The notes: generated by a model not told the origin, from the sequence alone. A DNA stretch of 7,806 bases from an uncultured Micrococcales bacterium (GCA_937919125.1 CALFOB010000020.1:1-7806); one strand, 5' to 3'. Shown: positions 1 through 6,961, numbered from the stretch's first letter. Numbers and translations are program-made.

Positions 1-1103
1 GCTGGGCGTTCAACATCAACGTGCCACTTGGAATCTTGATTGTGATTGGTTTGCTTATTTTTGCGACCGAGTCAAAGAGCACTCTTAACCAGGGCAAGAT
101 CGATATCGTTGGTGCCGCTATCTCGGTAGTCATGTTCTCGACTTTGGTGTTCGGTCTAATCGAAGGCCGCACCTACGGTTGGTGGAACGTCAACGAAGAG
201 TTCACAATCGGTTCATGGTCATGGGGAGATCCAGGCATCTCACCTATTCCAGTTTCTCTAGCTCTATCAGTTCTATTTGGTATTGCTTTTGTACTTTGGG
301 AGAACAAGAGAGAAAAAGCACACAAGCCAGTTCTTCTTGATCTAAACCTTTTCAAAGTCACTTCATTCAGAAATGGTTCTATTGCCGCATTGATTATTTC
401 TATGGGTGAATTCGGAATTCTTTTCGCAATTCCACTATGGCTTCAGAACATTATTGGTCTTTCTCCAATTAACTCAGGTCTAGTTCTTCTATGGCTAGCC
501 GGTGGTGCATTCCTTGCATCAGCAGTTGGTGGAGCAATGAGCGGAAAGCTAGCTCCTGCTATGGCAGTTCGCATTGGTGTTGGTCTTGAACTTCTTGGAG
601 TTGTAGGAGTAGCGCTATTTGCTAACGATCAGGCTGGATGGCTACCTCTAGCTCCTGCTCTATTCCTTTATGGAATTGGTATTGGTCTTGCAACAGCTCA
701 ACTAACTGGCGTGATCATGGTTGATGTTCCTATGCAAAAGATTGGTCAAGCATCAGGTTCACAGAGCACTGTTCGTCAGGTTGGTTCAGCTCTAGGTATC
801 GCGGTTCTAGGAACCGTTCTGTTCACTCAGATTCAGTCAAGCCTGCTTTCTAAGCTTTCAACTCTAGGCATGCCTGACGCTCAAGCAGAAGAATTCACTA
901 AGTCTGTTGTTGAGTCTTCAGGTGGAGTGATTCCTGCGTTGGCTAACACTGGTCTTCCTGAGACTTACATTCAGGCAGCTAAAGATGCATTCACTGAAGG
1001 AACTAAGTGGTCAGCAGTTGCAGCTGGAGTATTCCTGCTTCTAGGTTTCGTTGCAACATTCAGATTGTCTAGTCGTAAGCACGGCGAACCTGCCAAGAAG
1101 TAA
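1..1103 (+). CDS. MFS drug/proton antiporter, DHA2 (EmrB/QacA) type, C-terminal part, cut by window start
   Basis: Open reading frame entering from the left edge (first full codon at base 3) and ending at TAA 1101-1103; 366 residues are visible. The opening residues WAFNINVPLG are the conserved turn found about 40% into 14-helix DHA2 exporters, so roughly the first 150-200 residues are missing, and the GTG at 21 is internal, not a start. About nine hydrophobic segments follow. The ASGSQSTVRQVGSALG stretch (around residues 251-266 of the visible part) and the AVLGTVLF that follows are typical of the last helices of this family. The protein should be an inner-membrane proton-coupled exporter of drugs or other small organics; the substrate cannot be read from the sequence. 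It ends in a short basic tail (SSRKHGEPAKK). The next gene starts 11 bases downstream with its ribosome site touching this stop codon, so the two are probably cotranscribed. Family certain, substrate unknown. Confidence 0.93.
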   Translation, partial: WAFNINVPLGILIVIGLLIFATESKSTLNQGKIDIVGAAISVVMFSTLVFGLIEGRTYGWWNVNEEFTIGSWSWGDPGISPIPVSLALSVLFGIAFVLWENKREKAHKPVLLDLNLFKVTSFRNGSIAALIISMGEFGILFAIPLWLQNIIGLSPINSGLVLLWLAGGAFLASAVGGAMSGKLAPAMAVRIGVGLELLGVVGVALFANDQAGWLPLAPALFLYGIGIGLATAQLTGVIMVDVPMQKIGQASGSQSTVRQVGSALGIAVLGTVLFTQIQSSLLSKLSTLGMPDAQAEEFTKSVVESSGGVIPALANTGLPETYIQAAKDAFTEGTKWSAVAAGVFLLLGFVATFRLSSRKHGEPAKK

Positions 1104-1106
1104 GGA
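1102..1106 (+). promoter_or_regulatory. Ribosome binding site deciding the GTG start of the KimA-like gene
   Basis: AAGGA at 1102-1106 overlaps the TAA stop of the MFS gene and lies 8 bases before GTG 1115. The first ATG of the downstream frame (1154) has no comparable purine-rich site at a proper distance, so the GTG start is preferred. Overlap with the preceding stop suggests coupled translation. Confidence 0.6.
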
Positions 1107-1114
1107 ACCAGTAA

Positions 1115-3256
1115 GTGCCAGAGAGTAAATTCGAGCACGACAAGCTAGCAGCAATGAAGACACATCCTTTTAGAAGGATGTTCTTGGGCCGAGCACTCCG
1201 TAACGAAAAGTTAGAAGGAGAGTTACTGCCTAAGAAGATTGCTCTGCCAATCTTCGCCAGCGACCCGTTGTCATCTGTTGCTTATGGCCCTCAAGAGCTT
1301 GTGATGATTCTTGGACTTGGTGGGTTGTCTTTCCTTACCTTTGCTCCTGGCATTGCAGCAATGGTTGCGTTGCTTCTAATCACAATCGTTTTGTCCTATC
1401 GCAAAGTTATCCAGGCTTACCCTTCAGGTGGTGGTGACTACGAGGTTGCCAAAGTAAACCTTGGTCGTGGAGCATCTCTAATTGTTGCTGCTGCATTGCT
1501 TCTTGACTACGTGATGACTGTGGCAGTGTCTATCTCTGCTGGAACAGACAACCTGATATCTGCTTTCCCAGATCTTGCTCCATACAGAGTGCACTTGGCT
1601 GTTGGTTTCTTAGTTCTAATCTTTGGAATCAACCTACGTGGAATTAGAGAATCGGGTGTTTCTTTCGCATTCCCGACATACATCTTTATCAGCACCGTAT
1701 TCATCATGATTGGATCTGGTTTATTCAAGGTATTCGTTCTCGGTGAGACTCTTGTCACAACATCTTCTGAATATGAAATTCAAGGTATCCACGACTTCTT
1801 AGAGAACCCAACTCAAGCTGCAGTAGTACTTCTTCTGCTTAGAGCATTTGCTTCAGGTTGTTCTGCTCTAACAGGTATCGAAGCTATTGCTAACGGTGTT
1901 CCAGCATTCAAGGAACCAAAGATCAAAAACGCTAACATCACCATGGTTGCCATGGGAACTATTGCAGTTTCTATGTTCCTAGGAACAACTTGGTTGGCTC
2001 TAACTTCAGGTGTGAAGTATCTAGAATCTCCAGAACAGCTAAGTAACCCACTGCAGCTAGAGCAGTTCTTGACTAACCCTCAGCAGTCGCTTATGGCGCA
2101 GATCGGTATTGCGGTATTTGGTAGCGGTTCCTTGCTGTTCTATATCCTGCAAGCAGCAACCGCTGCTGTTCTGTTGCTAGCTGCTAACACCGCCTTCAAT
2201 GGATTCCCTCTGCTGTCTTCTGTGCTTTCTCGTGATGGCTTTGCCCCGAAGATGCTCCAAACTAGAGGAGATCGCCTGGTCTTCTCCAATGGAATGCTTT
2301 CACTGGCAGCAGCAGCCGGTGCCTTGATTCTTGTTTACCAAGCATCTGTAACTGGTCTAATCCAGCTCTACATTCTTGGTGTTTTCACCTCCTTCACAGT
2401 TGGTCAAATCGGAATGATTGTGCACTGGCGCAGAGGGACTAAGAACGGCACTATTCAAAAGAAGCAAGCTCTAAGCGGTTTGCTTATCAATGGTTTTGGT
2501 GCCTTCATGACATCTTCCGTTCTCATCATTGTTACCATCACTAAGTTCACTCACGGTGCTTGGTTGGTATTTATCATCATGCCTGTTCTATGGGTAGTGA
2601 TGTATGAAACCAATAAGTACTACATCGAAGTAGATAAAGAGATTCAACTTCGTCCGGAGATGAAGTTTGGTAGCAAGGGTGATTACGCAATTGTTCTCAT
2701 GGACAAGCTGACTGCACCTCAGTTGAAAGCTTTGGACTATGCACTTTCTAGTAAGCATGACAAGTTAGAAGTTGTCCACATTGCTGTTGATCCTGAACGT
2801 GCCGAGGCGTTTGGAAAAGAATGGGAAGCATATGGAATTCAAGTTCCGCTGAGAATCCTTCCTTCACCGTTCCGAGACTTTGGTGCACCACTAAGTGAAT
2901 ATTTAACTGAATACCGTTTGCACCATGAAGAGCAGCGTATGGCTGTCTACTTACCTAAGTATGTTGTTGGTCACTGGTGGGAGCACATCTTCCACAACCA
3001 CAGAGCTAACCGTATTCGTAAGCAACTGATGTATGTTCGCGGAGCGATGATTGTTCTTGTCCCTTGGCGTCTAGAGTCTGCCGAAAAGATTGACTTGTTC
3101 AGTCGCTCGCCACTACCTGGAGATGTTCGTCGTGGTGAAGTTCTTAGATCAAGTGGACAGATGCGTCGTCACCGTGGTGAGAACAACAAGGTCATCAAGA
3201 TGGTAGCCAAGAAGGACGCAACTCCGGATGACATCTTAGACTTGGATGATGAATAA
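1115..3256 (+). CDS. KimA-like potassium transporter (APC superfamily), usually named amino acid permease
   Basis: A 713-residue membrane protein with GTG start and TAA stop at 3254-3256. About twelve hydrophobic segments occupy residues ~45-500, followed by a soluble domain (~520-655) and a charged tail. From memory of Bacillus subtilis KimA (YdaO), blocks align without gaps near the N-terminus: ASDPLSSVAYG (48-58), YPSGGGDYEVAKVNLG (102-117), LLDYVMTVAVSISAGTD (129-145), AFASGCSALTGIEAIAN (244-260) and RGDRLVFSNGM (384-394). D50, Y57 and D131 fall where KimA has D36, Y43 and D117, residues reported around its K+ site. The C-terminal domain keeps the pattern LPKYVVGHWWEHIFHNH (613-629). It is therefore more likely a high-affinity proton-coupled K+ importer than an amino-acid permease. 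The tail after ~655 is longer than in Bacillus and highly charged, ending DDILDLDDE. The crcB start codon lies inside its last codons, and the gene sits in one operon with an exporter and two fluoride-channel genes. Family placement is strong; K+ specificity is inferred. Confidence 0.88.
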   Translation: MPESKFEHDKLAAMKTHPFRRMFLGRALRNEKLEGELLPKKIALPIFASDPLSSVAYGPQELVMILGLGGLSFLTFAPGIAAMVALLLITIVLSYRKVIQAYPSGGGDYEVAKVNLGRGASLIVAAALLLDYVMTVAVSISAGTDNLISAFPDLAPYRVHLAVGFLVLIFGINLRGIRESGVSFAFPTYIFISTVFIMIGSGLFKVFVLGETLVTTSSEYEIQGIHDFLENPTQAAVVLLLLRAFASGCSALTGIEAIANGVPAFKEPKIKNANITMVAMGTIAVSMFLGTTWLALTSGVKYLESPEQLSNPLQLEQFLTNPQQSLMAQIGIAVFGSGSLLFYILQAATAAVLLLAANTAFNGFPLLSSVLSRDGFAPKMLQTRGDRLVFSNGMLSLAAAAGALILVYQASVTGLIQLYILGVFTSFTVGQIGMIVHWRRGTKNGTIQKKQALSGLLINGFGAFMTSSVLIIVTITKFTHGAWLVFIIMPVLWVVMYETNKYYIEVDKEIQLRPEMKFGSKGDYAIVLMDKLTAPQLKALDYALSSKHDKLEVVHIAVDPERAEAFGKEWEAYGIQVPLRILPSPFRDFGAPLSEYLTEYRLHHEEQRMAVYLPKYVVGHWWEHIFHNHRANRIRKQLMYVRGAMIVLVPWRLESAEKIDLFSRSPLPGDVRRGEVLRSSGQMRRHRGENNKVIKMVAKKDATPDDILDLDDE

Positions 3257-3635
3257 GGTTTTCTCCTCCCAGTTCTCCCTAGTTTTTCTAGGTGGCGGAA
3301 TTGGTTCGTTACTTAGGTATCTAATCGGTAGCGGTCTGGAGATATCTCTAGGTTCAAATTTTGCTGGAATGTTGTCCTTGTTCTTAGTGAACGTCGCTGG
3401 AGCATTCTTCCTTGGCATTGTTTCTTTCCATCCTTTCTTTGCAAGTGAAAGCAGAAAGTCATTCTGGGGCTCAGGTTTCTCAGGTGGTTTCACAACCATG
3501 TCTGGTGTGGCTTTGTTTGTTTACCAACAGTCGAGCGTCACAATCACCTCTGTGATGTTTGCTCTAGGTTTCTTCGCTTTTGCTGCAGGAGTTGCCTTAG
3601 GTAAGAAGAAGGCGGGCCTAAATGAACTTGGCTGA
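3246..3635 (+). CDS. crcB: Fluoride channel subunit CrcB/Fluc, first of a pair (predicted N-in)
   Basis: A 129-residue, four-helix protein of the CrcB/Fluc family, which exports fluoride passively through a dual-topology dimer. Diagnostic motifs are GGGIGSLLRYL (16-26), NVAGAFFLG (49-57, pore Asn N49) and GFSGGFTTMSG (77-87), the broken TM3 that holds the central Na+ in known structures. Where homodimeric Flucs carry TTFSTF, this protein has TTMSGV, so both Phe-box phenylalanines are replaced (M85, V88). Lys/Arg lie on the side of the N-terminus, TM2-3 loop and C-terminus (K4, R70, K71, K120-122), against one on the other side, predicting N- and C-termini in the cytoplasm. The start is ATG 3246 or the adjacent ATG 3249, both inside the 3' end of the KimA-like gene (11-bp overlap with ATG 3246) and with no clear Shine-Dalgarno, so translation is probably coupled. 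It overlaps the next Fluc gene by 14 bp. Confidence 0.93.
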   Translation: MMNKVFSSQFSLVFLGGGIGSLLRYLIGSGLEISLGSNFAGMLSLFLVNVAGAFFLGIVSFHPFFASESRKSFWGSGFSGGFTTMSGVALFVYQQSSVTITSVMFALGFFAFAAGVALGKKKAGLNELG

Positions 3636-3984
3636 GATCTTTAACCCAATGATTGTCTTGGGTATCTTCGTAGCAGGCGGACTGGGATCAGCTATTCGGG
3701 TGCTTCTGAGTAAATTCAATGGCTTCTGGCCTTGGGGAATCCTCTTGGCCAACACAGTGGCCTCATTCTTTGCTGGCTGGGCTGTGACCTACTTTGAAGC
3801 TAATGTCACCTGGGTAGCCATTCTGGTTGTAGGACTAGCCGGAGGCCTTTCTACCTTTAGTTCATGGGCTGCAGGGGCTGTTCAGCTAGTCTCCAGAGAC
3901 CGTCCACTAGCTGCAGCCCTATACACAGTGGTTACCTTGATTCTTTCCTCCACAGCCGCTTGGGTTGGGCTCCTACTGGGCTGA
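3622..3984 (+). CDS. crcB: Fluoride channel subunit CrcB/Fluc, second of a pair (predicted N-out)
   Basis: A 120-residue, four-helix Fluc protein, ATG 3622 to TGA 3982-3984, preceded by GAAGG (3608-3612) at 9 bases. Family motifs are AGGLGSAIRVLL (18-29), NTVASFFAG (44-52, pore Asn N44; the usual Gly of NxxG is Ala) and GLAGGLSTFSSW (71-82), where STFSSW corresponds to TTFSTF: F79 is kept and the second Phe is Trp (W82). All Lys/Arg lie in the TM1-2 and TM3-4 loops (R26, K31, R92, R94); none lie in the N-terminus, TM2-3 loop or C-terminus. This is the reverse of its partner and predicts both termini outside. Together with the overlapping upstream gene it should form an antiparallel heterodimer that lets fluoride leak out of the cytoplasm. 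The gene ends the transport operon; a promoter for the next gene starts within about 5 bases of its stop. Confidence 0.93.
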   Translation: MNLAEIFNPMIVLGIFVAGGLGSAIRVLLSKFNGFWPWGILLANTVASFFAGWAVTYFEANVTWVAILVVGLAGGLSTFSSWAAGAVQLVSRDRPLAAALYTVVTLILSSTAAWVGLLLG

Positions 3985-3988
3985 AGCC

Positions 3989-3997
3989 TGATATACT
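3989..3997 (+). promoter_or_regulatory. Extended -10 promoter candidate for the DUF3073 gene
   Basis: TGATATACT fits the extended -10 form TGnTATAAT with one change (TATACT). It begins 4 bases after the second Fluc stop. No good -35 is seen at 16-18 bases, which the extended -10 could compensate. A start near 4004 would give a leader of about 60 bases before ATG 4065. Promoter by pattern only. Confidence 0.45.
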
Positions 3998-4018
3998 GGG
4001 GTCCAGATTTGCCGTTTC

Positions 4019-4038
4019 CTGAGCCTAAATAAGCTCAG
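4019..4038 (+). other. Perfect 6-bp inverted repeat in the DUF3073 leader
   Basis: CTGAGC (4019-4024) and GCTCAG (4033-4038) can pair around an 8-base A/T-rich loop. No T-run follows on either strand, so it is not a standard terminator. It lies between the predicted transcription start and the GAGGGGG ribosome site (4051-4057), so it could be a leader stem affecting stability or initiation, or an operator. Six base pairs may also arise by chance. Confidence 0.3.
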
Positions 4039-4064
4039 CCAAGAATAAAAGAGGGGGTCTCGAC

Positions 4065-4286
4065 ATGGGTCGTGGCCGTCAAAAAGCGAAGAACACCAAG
4101 GTGGCTCGCGAGCTGAAGTATTTCAGCCCTAACACTGACCTAACTGCCCTGCAGGCAGAAATAGGCACAACAACAGATGAGCAAGTGTACGAAGACAAGT
4201 GGGCAGATCTTTATCCTGAGGATGAGACCACTGAAACTGACACCAGCACAGATTCTGCTGACGGTGGCACCTCTTCTGCCGACTAG
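4065..4286 (+). CDS. DUF3073 family small protein
   Basis: A 73-residue protein with ATG start, a strong ribosome site GAGGGGG (4051-4057, 7 bases before the start) and TAG stop. The first 30 residues carry the family signature: MGRGRQKAKNTKVARELKYF, then SPNTDLTALQAEIG; a later block DKWADLYPED (44-53) is also conserved. The N-terminus is very basic, and the last ~25 residues are low-complexity, acidic and Ser/Thr-rich, probably disordered. No membrane segment or signal peptide is seen. DUF3073 is, to my knowledge, conserved across Actinobacteria, usually next to purM, without an established function. The basic head would suit binding of nucleic acid or another polyanion, but that is speculation. 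It has its own promoter candidate and converges with purM, leaving only 8 bases between the two coding regions. Confidence 0.92.
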   Translation: MGRGRQKAKNTKVARELKYFSPNTDLTALQAEIGTTTDEQVYEDKWADLYPEDETTETDTSTDSADGGTSSAD

Positions 4287-4299
4287 CCATTTAGCTAGT
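4282..4299. terminator. Inverted repeat between the converging DUF3073 and purM ends, weak terminator candidate
   Basis: ACTAGC (4282-4287) and GCTAGT (4294-4299) form a perfect 6-bp stem with a 6-base loop. The stop codon of DUF3073 (TAG 4284-4286) lies in one arm and that of purM (TAG, 4297-4295 on the - strand) in the other. On the + strand a poor T-rich stretch follows (TTCTTGT from 4299); on the - strand there is none. It is the only structure available in the 8-base gap. Stem stability is low, so true terminator activity is uncertain. Confidence 0.3.
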
Positions 4300-5395
4300 T
4301 CTTGTAATTCCCAAGCAGCCTTACAGCTCCTCCATCAACACCTTTAGCACCTTGGATATATCCTTCAAGGCTGCAGTCATTAGATTCAACTATTCCTAGT
4401 TGCCAGGTGTTCACACCTGCTGCAATGAGTTGCTGTTGAATGTTTGTTGCTTGATCTGCTTTCACGATTACTGCAAAACCTAAACCAAGGTTCCAAGTTG
4501 ATTCAACATCCTGAAGTGATAGTTTGCCCCACTGAGCTAGCACCTGGAATACATCGAGAGGTTTCCATGAGCTTCTATCAATATCTAATGTTGTGTTCTT
4601 AGGTAGCACTCGAGCAAGATTTGCTCCAATACCTCCACCGGTGATATGGCTCATAGCTTTTACTGAAGAACCAAGATCGCTTTCAAGAAGGTTGTTCAAG
4701 ATTCCTGTGTAGAGCTTTGTTGGTTCTAGAAGAGCTTCACCTAAAGATAGATTGCCAAATTCTTGAACTGATTTTGTGTAATCAAGTTTGCTATCAGCAA
4801 CAATCTTTCTCACAAGAGAATATCCATTTGAATGAAGACCACTTGATTCAAGTCCTAGAACTACATCGCCAACCTGAACTTTGTGTGGACCAAGAAGTTT
4901 GCGGTATTCAACAGCACCAACTGCTGCACCTGCAACATCATATTCATCTGTTTTAAGTAAACCTGGGTGTTCTGCTGTTTCACCACCGATAAGTGCGACA
5001 CCAACTTCTTTACATGCCTTGGCAATACCTGAAACTATGTCAGCGATTCTTGTTGGTACAACTTTTCCTGTTGCAATGTAGTCAGTCATAAACATGCTCT
5101 TAGCACCAACAACAACGATGTCATCAACAACCATGCCTACAAGATCTTGACCAATGGTGTCGTGCTTATCAATTGCTTGAGCAATAGCTACCTTGGTGCC
5201 AACACCATCGGTAGAAGTTGCAAGTAGTGGTCTATCGAATTCTTTTAGGAATGAAACATCAAACATTCCAGCAAAGCCACCAAAACCACCAACAACATTT
5301 TCTGTGAGAGTTGCGCCAATAGATTTCTTCATCAACTCAACAGCAAGATCACCTGCGTGAGTATCTACTCCAGAGGAAGCGTAAGCGTCAGTCAT
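4295..5395 (-). CDS. purM: Phosphoribosylformylglycinamidine cyclo-ligase (AIR synthetase)
   Basis: A 366-residue cytosolic enzyme of de novo purine synthesis: it closes the imidazole ring, converting FGAM plus ATP to AIR (step five). Full length compared with the usual ~345-360. Visible family motifs: the N-terminal glycine-rich segment VVGGFGGFAGMFD (34-46), the ATP-binding STDGVGTK (61-68), DLVGMVVDDIVV (84-95), LIGGETAEHPG (135-145), LHSNGYSLVRK (187-197) and the C-terminal SHITGGGIGANLARVLP (249-265). The start MTDAYASSGVD agrees with actinobacterial PurM proteins. The ATG (5395-5393) lies inside the 3' end of purF: the coding regions overlap by 8 bases (AATGACTGA context), so translation is probably coupled and the two enzymes are made from one message. 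It ends with TAG inside an inverted repeat shared with the converging DUF3073 gene. Nothing suggests damage. Confidence 0.97.
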   Translation of the reverse strand: MTDAYASSGVDTHAGDLAVELMKKSIGATLTENVVGGFGGFAGMFDVSFLKEFDRPLLATSTDGVGTKVAIAQAIDKHDTIGQDLVGMVVDDIVVVGAKSMFMTDYIATGKVVPTRIADIVSGIAKACKEVGVALIGGETAEHPGLLKTDEYDVAGAAVGAVEYRKLLGPHKVQVGDVVLGLESSGLHSNGYSLVRKIVADSKLDYTKSVQEFGNLSLGEALLEPTKLYTGILNNLLESDLGSSVKAMSHITGGGIGANLARVLPKNTTLDIDRSSWKPLDVFQVLAQWGKLSLQDVESTWNLGLGFAVIVKADQATNIQQQLIAAGVNTWQLGIVESNDCSLEGYIQGAKGVDGGAVRLLGNYKN

Positions 5396-6914
5396 TAGCT
5401 GCTTTCACAATTGCGTCTAGTTCACTATCAGGTCCTGGTTCACAAGCAGCAGCTGGCTTTTCAAGAAGATTCTTACCTAGTCTGTCTTCAGCAGGTAATT
5501 CAATTGGGTAGGTTCCTGTGAAGCAAGCTGTGCAGAGCTGCTTCTCTTCTTGGTTGGTTGAAGCAACCATTCCATCTTTGGATAGGTAGCCAAGGGAGTC
5601 AGCACCAATAGATTGTCTGACCTCTTCTACGCCTAGTCCTGTGGCAATTAGTTCGGCACGGGTAGCAAAGTCAATGCCATAGAAGCAAGGCCAGGTAATC
5701 GGTGGTGAAGAGATTCTTACGTGGATCTCTAGAGCCCCTGCTTCTCTAAGCATTGCAACCAGTGCTCTCTGGGTGTTTCCTCTAACAATTGAGTCATCGA
5801 CAACGATGATTCTCTTGCCCTTGATCTGTTCTTTTAGGGGATTCAACTTAAGTCGAATACCGCGTTGACGAATAGTTTGTGAAGGCTGAATGAATGTTCT
5901 TCCTACGTAAGCGTTCTTTACCAGGCCGTGACCGAAAGGAATACCTGACTCTTGGCTATAGCCAATAGCTGCAGGAGTTCCTGATTCAGGAGTTGGAATA
6001 ACCATGTCTGCTTCAACTGGATATTCTCTAGCTAGAGTTTTACCCATCTCAACTCTTGCATCGTAAACAACTCTGCCGTTGATGGTGGTGTCAGGACGAG
6101 CTAGATAAACATATTCAAATACACAACCAGCTCTTTTAGTTTCAGCAAATCTAGATGAACGAAGACCGTGCTCATCAATTGCTACAAGTTCACCTGGTTC
6201 AATTTCTCGAACATAGCTAGCACCAACAATATCTAGTGCAGCTGTCTCTGATGCAACTACCCAACCACGTTCTAGTCTTCCAAGAACTAGTGGTCTAACT
6301 CCCTGAGGATCACGAGCAGCATAAAGAGTTGTTTCATCCATGAATACTAAACAGAAAGCACCTTTAACTTTAGGAAGTAGTTCTAGTGCAGTTGATTCAA
6401 GAGTGTGATCTAAATCCCCTGCAAGAAGAGCAGTTAGAACAGCAGTGTCGGTAGTGTTACCACCAGTAATTTCATTCTCAGTTTGATCTGGATATTTAGA
6501 CTTCAACATCTCTAACAAATCAGAAGTGTTAGTTAGATTTCCATTGTGTCCAAGAGCGACAGTTCCTGAAGCTGTTCTACCTAAAGTTGGTTGCGCATTA
6601 CGCCAAGATGATGCGCCAGTAGTTGAGTACCTGTTGTGACCAACAGCAATGTGTCCAACTAGAGATTCAAGGGATGATTCAGAGAAAACTTGAGAGACAA
6701 GACCCATGTCTTTATAGACAAGAATCTTCTTGCCGTCAGAGGTAGCAATACCTGCTGATTCTTGGCCTCTGTGCTGGAGTGAGTAAAGACCAAAGTATGT
6801 GAGCTTTGCTACTTCTTCCCCTGGAGCCCATACCCCGAATACACCACACTGATCTTGCGGCCCTTTTTCATCGGGTAGCAAATCGTGATTTAGTAGTCCG
6901 TCTCCACGAAGCAA
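5388..6914 (-). CDS. purF: Amidophosphoribosyltransferase, propeptide/4Fe-4S type
   Basis: A 508-residue enzyme of the first committed step of purine synthesis: glutamine plus PRPP gives 5-phosphoribosylamine. The N-terminal glutaminase (Ntn hydrolase) domain has its catalytic cysteine at C23 in QDQCGVFGVW, preceded by a 22-residue propeptide to be removed by self-cleavage. HRGQESAGI (48-56), GHNRYSTTG (92-100) and GHNGNLTN (122-129) follow. The C-terminal PRTase domain has the PRPP loop IIVVDDSIVRGNT (369-381). Cysteines C264, C410, C461 and C464 match the four 4Fe-4S ligands of the Bacillus-type enzyme, so this is the oxygen-sensitive iron-sulfur class. The start is TTG 6914: an in-frame TAG lies six codons upstream, no ATG or GTG precedes the catalytic cysteine, and the resulting MLRGDGLLNHDLLP closely resembles the Streptomyces start. 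Feedback inhibition by purine nucleotides is expected from the family. Overlaps purM by 8 bases. Confidence 0.97.
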   Translation of the reverse strand: MLRGDGLLNHDLLPDEKGPQDQCGVFGVWAPGEEVAKLTYFGLYSLQHRGQESAGIATSDGKKILVYKDMGLVSQVFSESSLESLVGHIAVGHNRYSTTGASSWRNAQPTLGRTASGTVALGHNGNLTNTSDLLEMLKSKYPDQTENEITGGNTTDTAVLTALLAGDLDHTLESTALELLPKVKGAFCLVFMDETTLYAARDPQGVRPLVLGRLERGWVVASETAALDIVGASYVREIEPGELVAIDEHGLRSSRFAETKRAGCVFEYVYLARPDTTINGRVVYDARVEMGKTLAREYPVEADMVIPTPESGTPAAIGYSQESGIPFGHGLVKNAYVGRTFIQPSQTIRQRGIRLKLNPLKEQIKGKRIIVVDDSIVRGNTQRALVAMLREAGALEIHVRISSPPITWPCFYGIDFATRAELIATGLGVEEVRQSIGADSLGYLSKDGMVASTNQEEKQLCTACFTGTYPIELPAEDRLGKNLLEKPAAACEPGPDSELDAIVKAAND

Positions 6915-6920
6915 GGGCAG

Positions 6921-6925
6921 TTTCC
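6921..6925 (-). promoter_or_regulatory. Ribosome binding site supporting the TTG start of purF
   Basis: On the - strand GGAAA occupies 6925-6921; its GGA core is 8 bases before TTG 6914. An in-frame TAG at 6932-6930 rules out starts further upstream. The match to anti-Shine-Dalgarno is modest, which with a TTG codon suggests moderate translation. Confidence 0.4.
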
Positions 6926-6961
6926 GTCTCTATGAGTGGGGGTTGCGTGCTTGTAAAACTC

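Noticed and set aside
173..361. 62-codon open frame on the - strand
   Set aside because: Antisense shadow of the MFS gene; no ribosome site and no recognisable protein features.
1104..1114. Possible riboswitch before the KimA-like or Fluc genes (c-di-AMP ydaO type or fluoride crcB type)
   Set aside because: The spacer before the KimA-like gene is 11 bases, and the Fluc genes overlap their upstream neighbours, so there is no room. Any such element would lie upstream of the window.
1507..1758. 83-codon - strand frame inside the KimA-like gene
   Set aside because: Antisense shadow of a well-conserved transporter.
3236..3499. 87-codon - strand frame opposite the first Fluc gene
   Set aside because: The + strand Fluc motifs are unambiguous; this frame is Pro/Lys-rich without a ribosome site.
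4717..5081. Two overlapping + strand open frames antisense to purM
   Set aside because: They lie wholly within the conserved purM coding region in other frames and have His/Gln/Leu-rich or Ala/Pro/Ser-rich nonsense composition.
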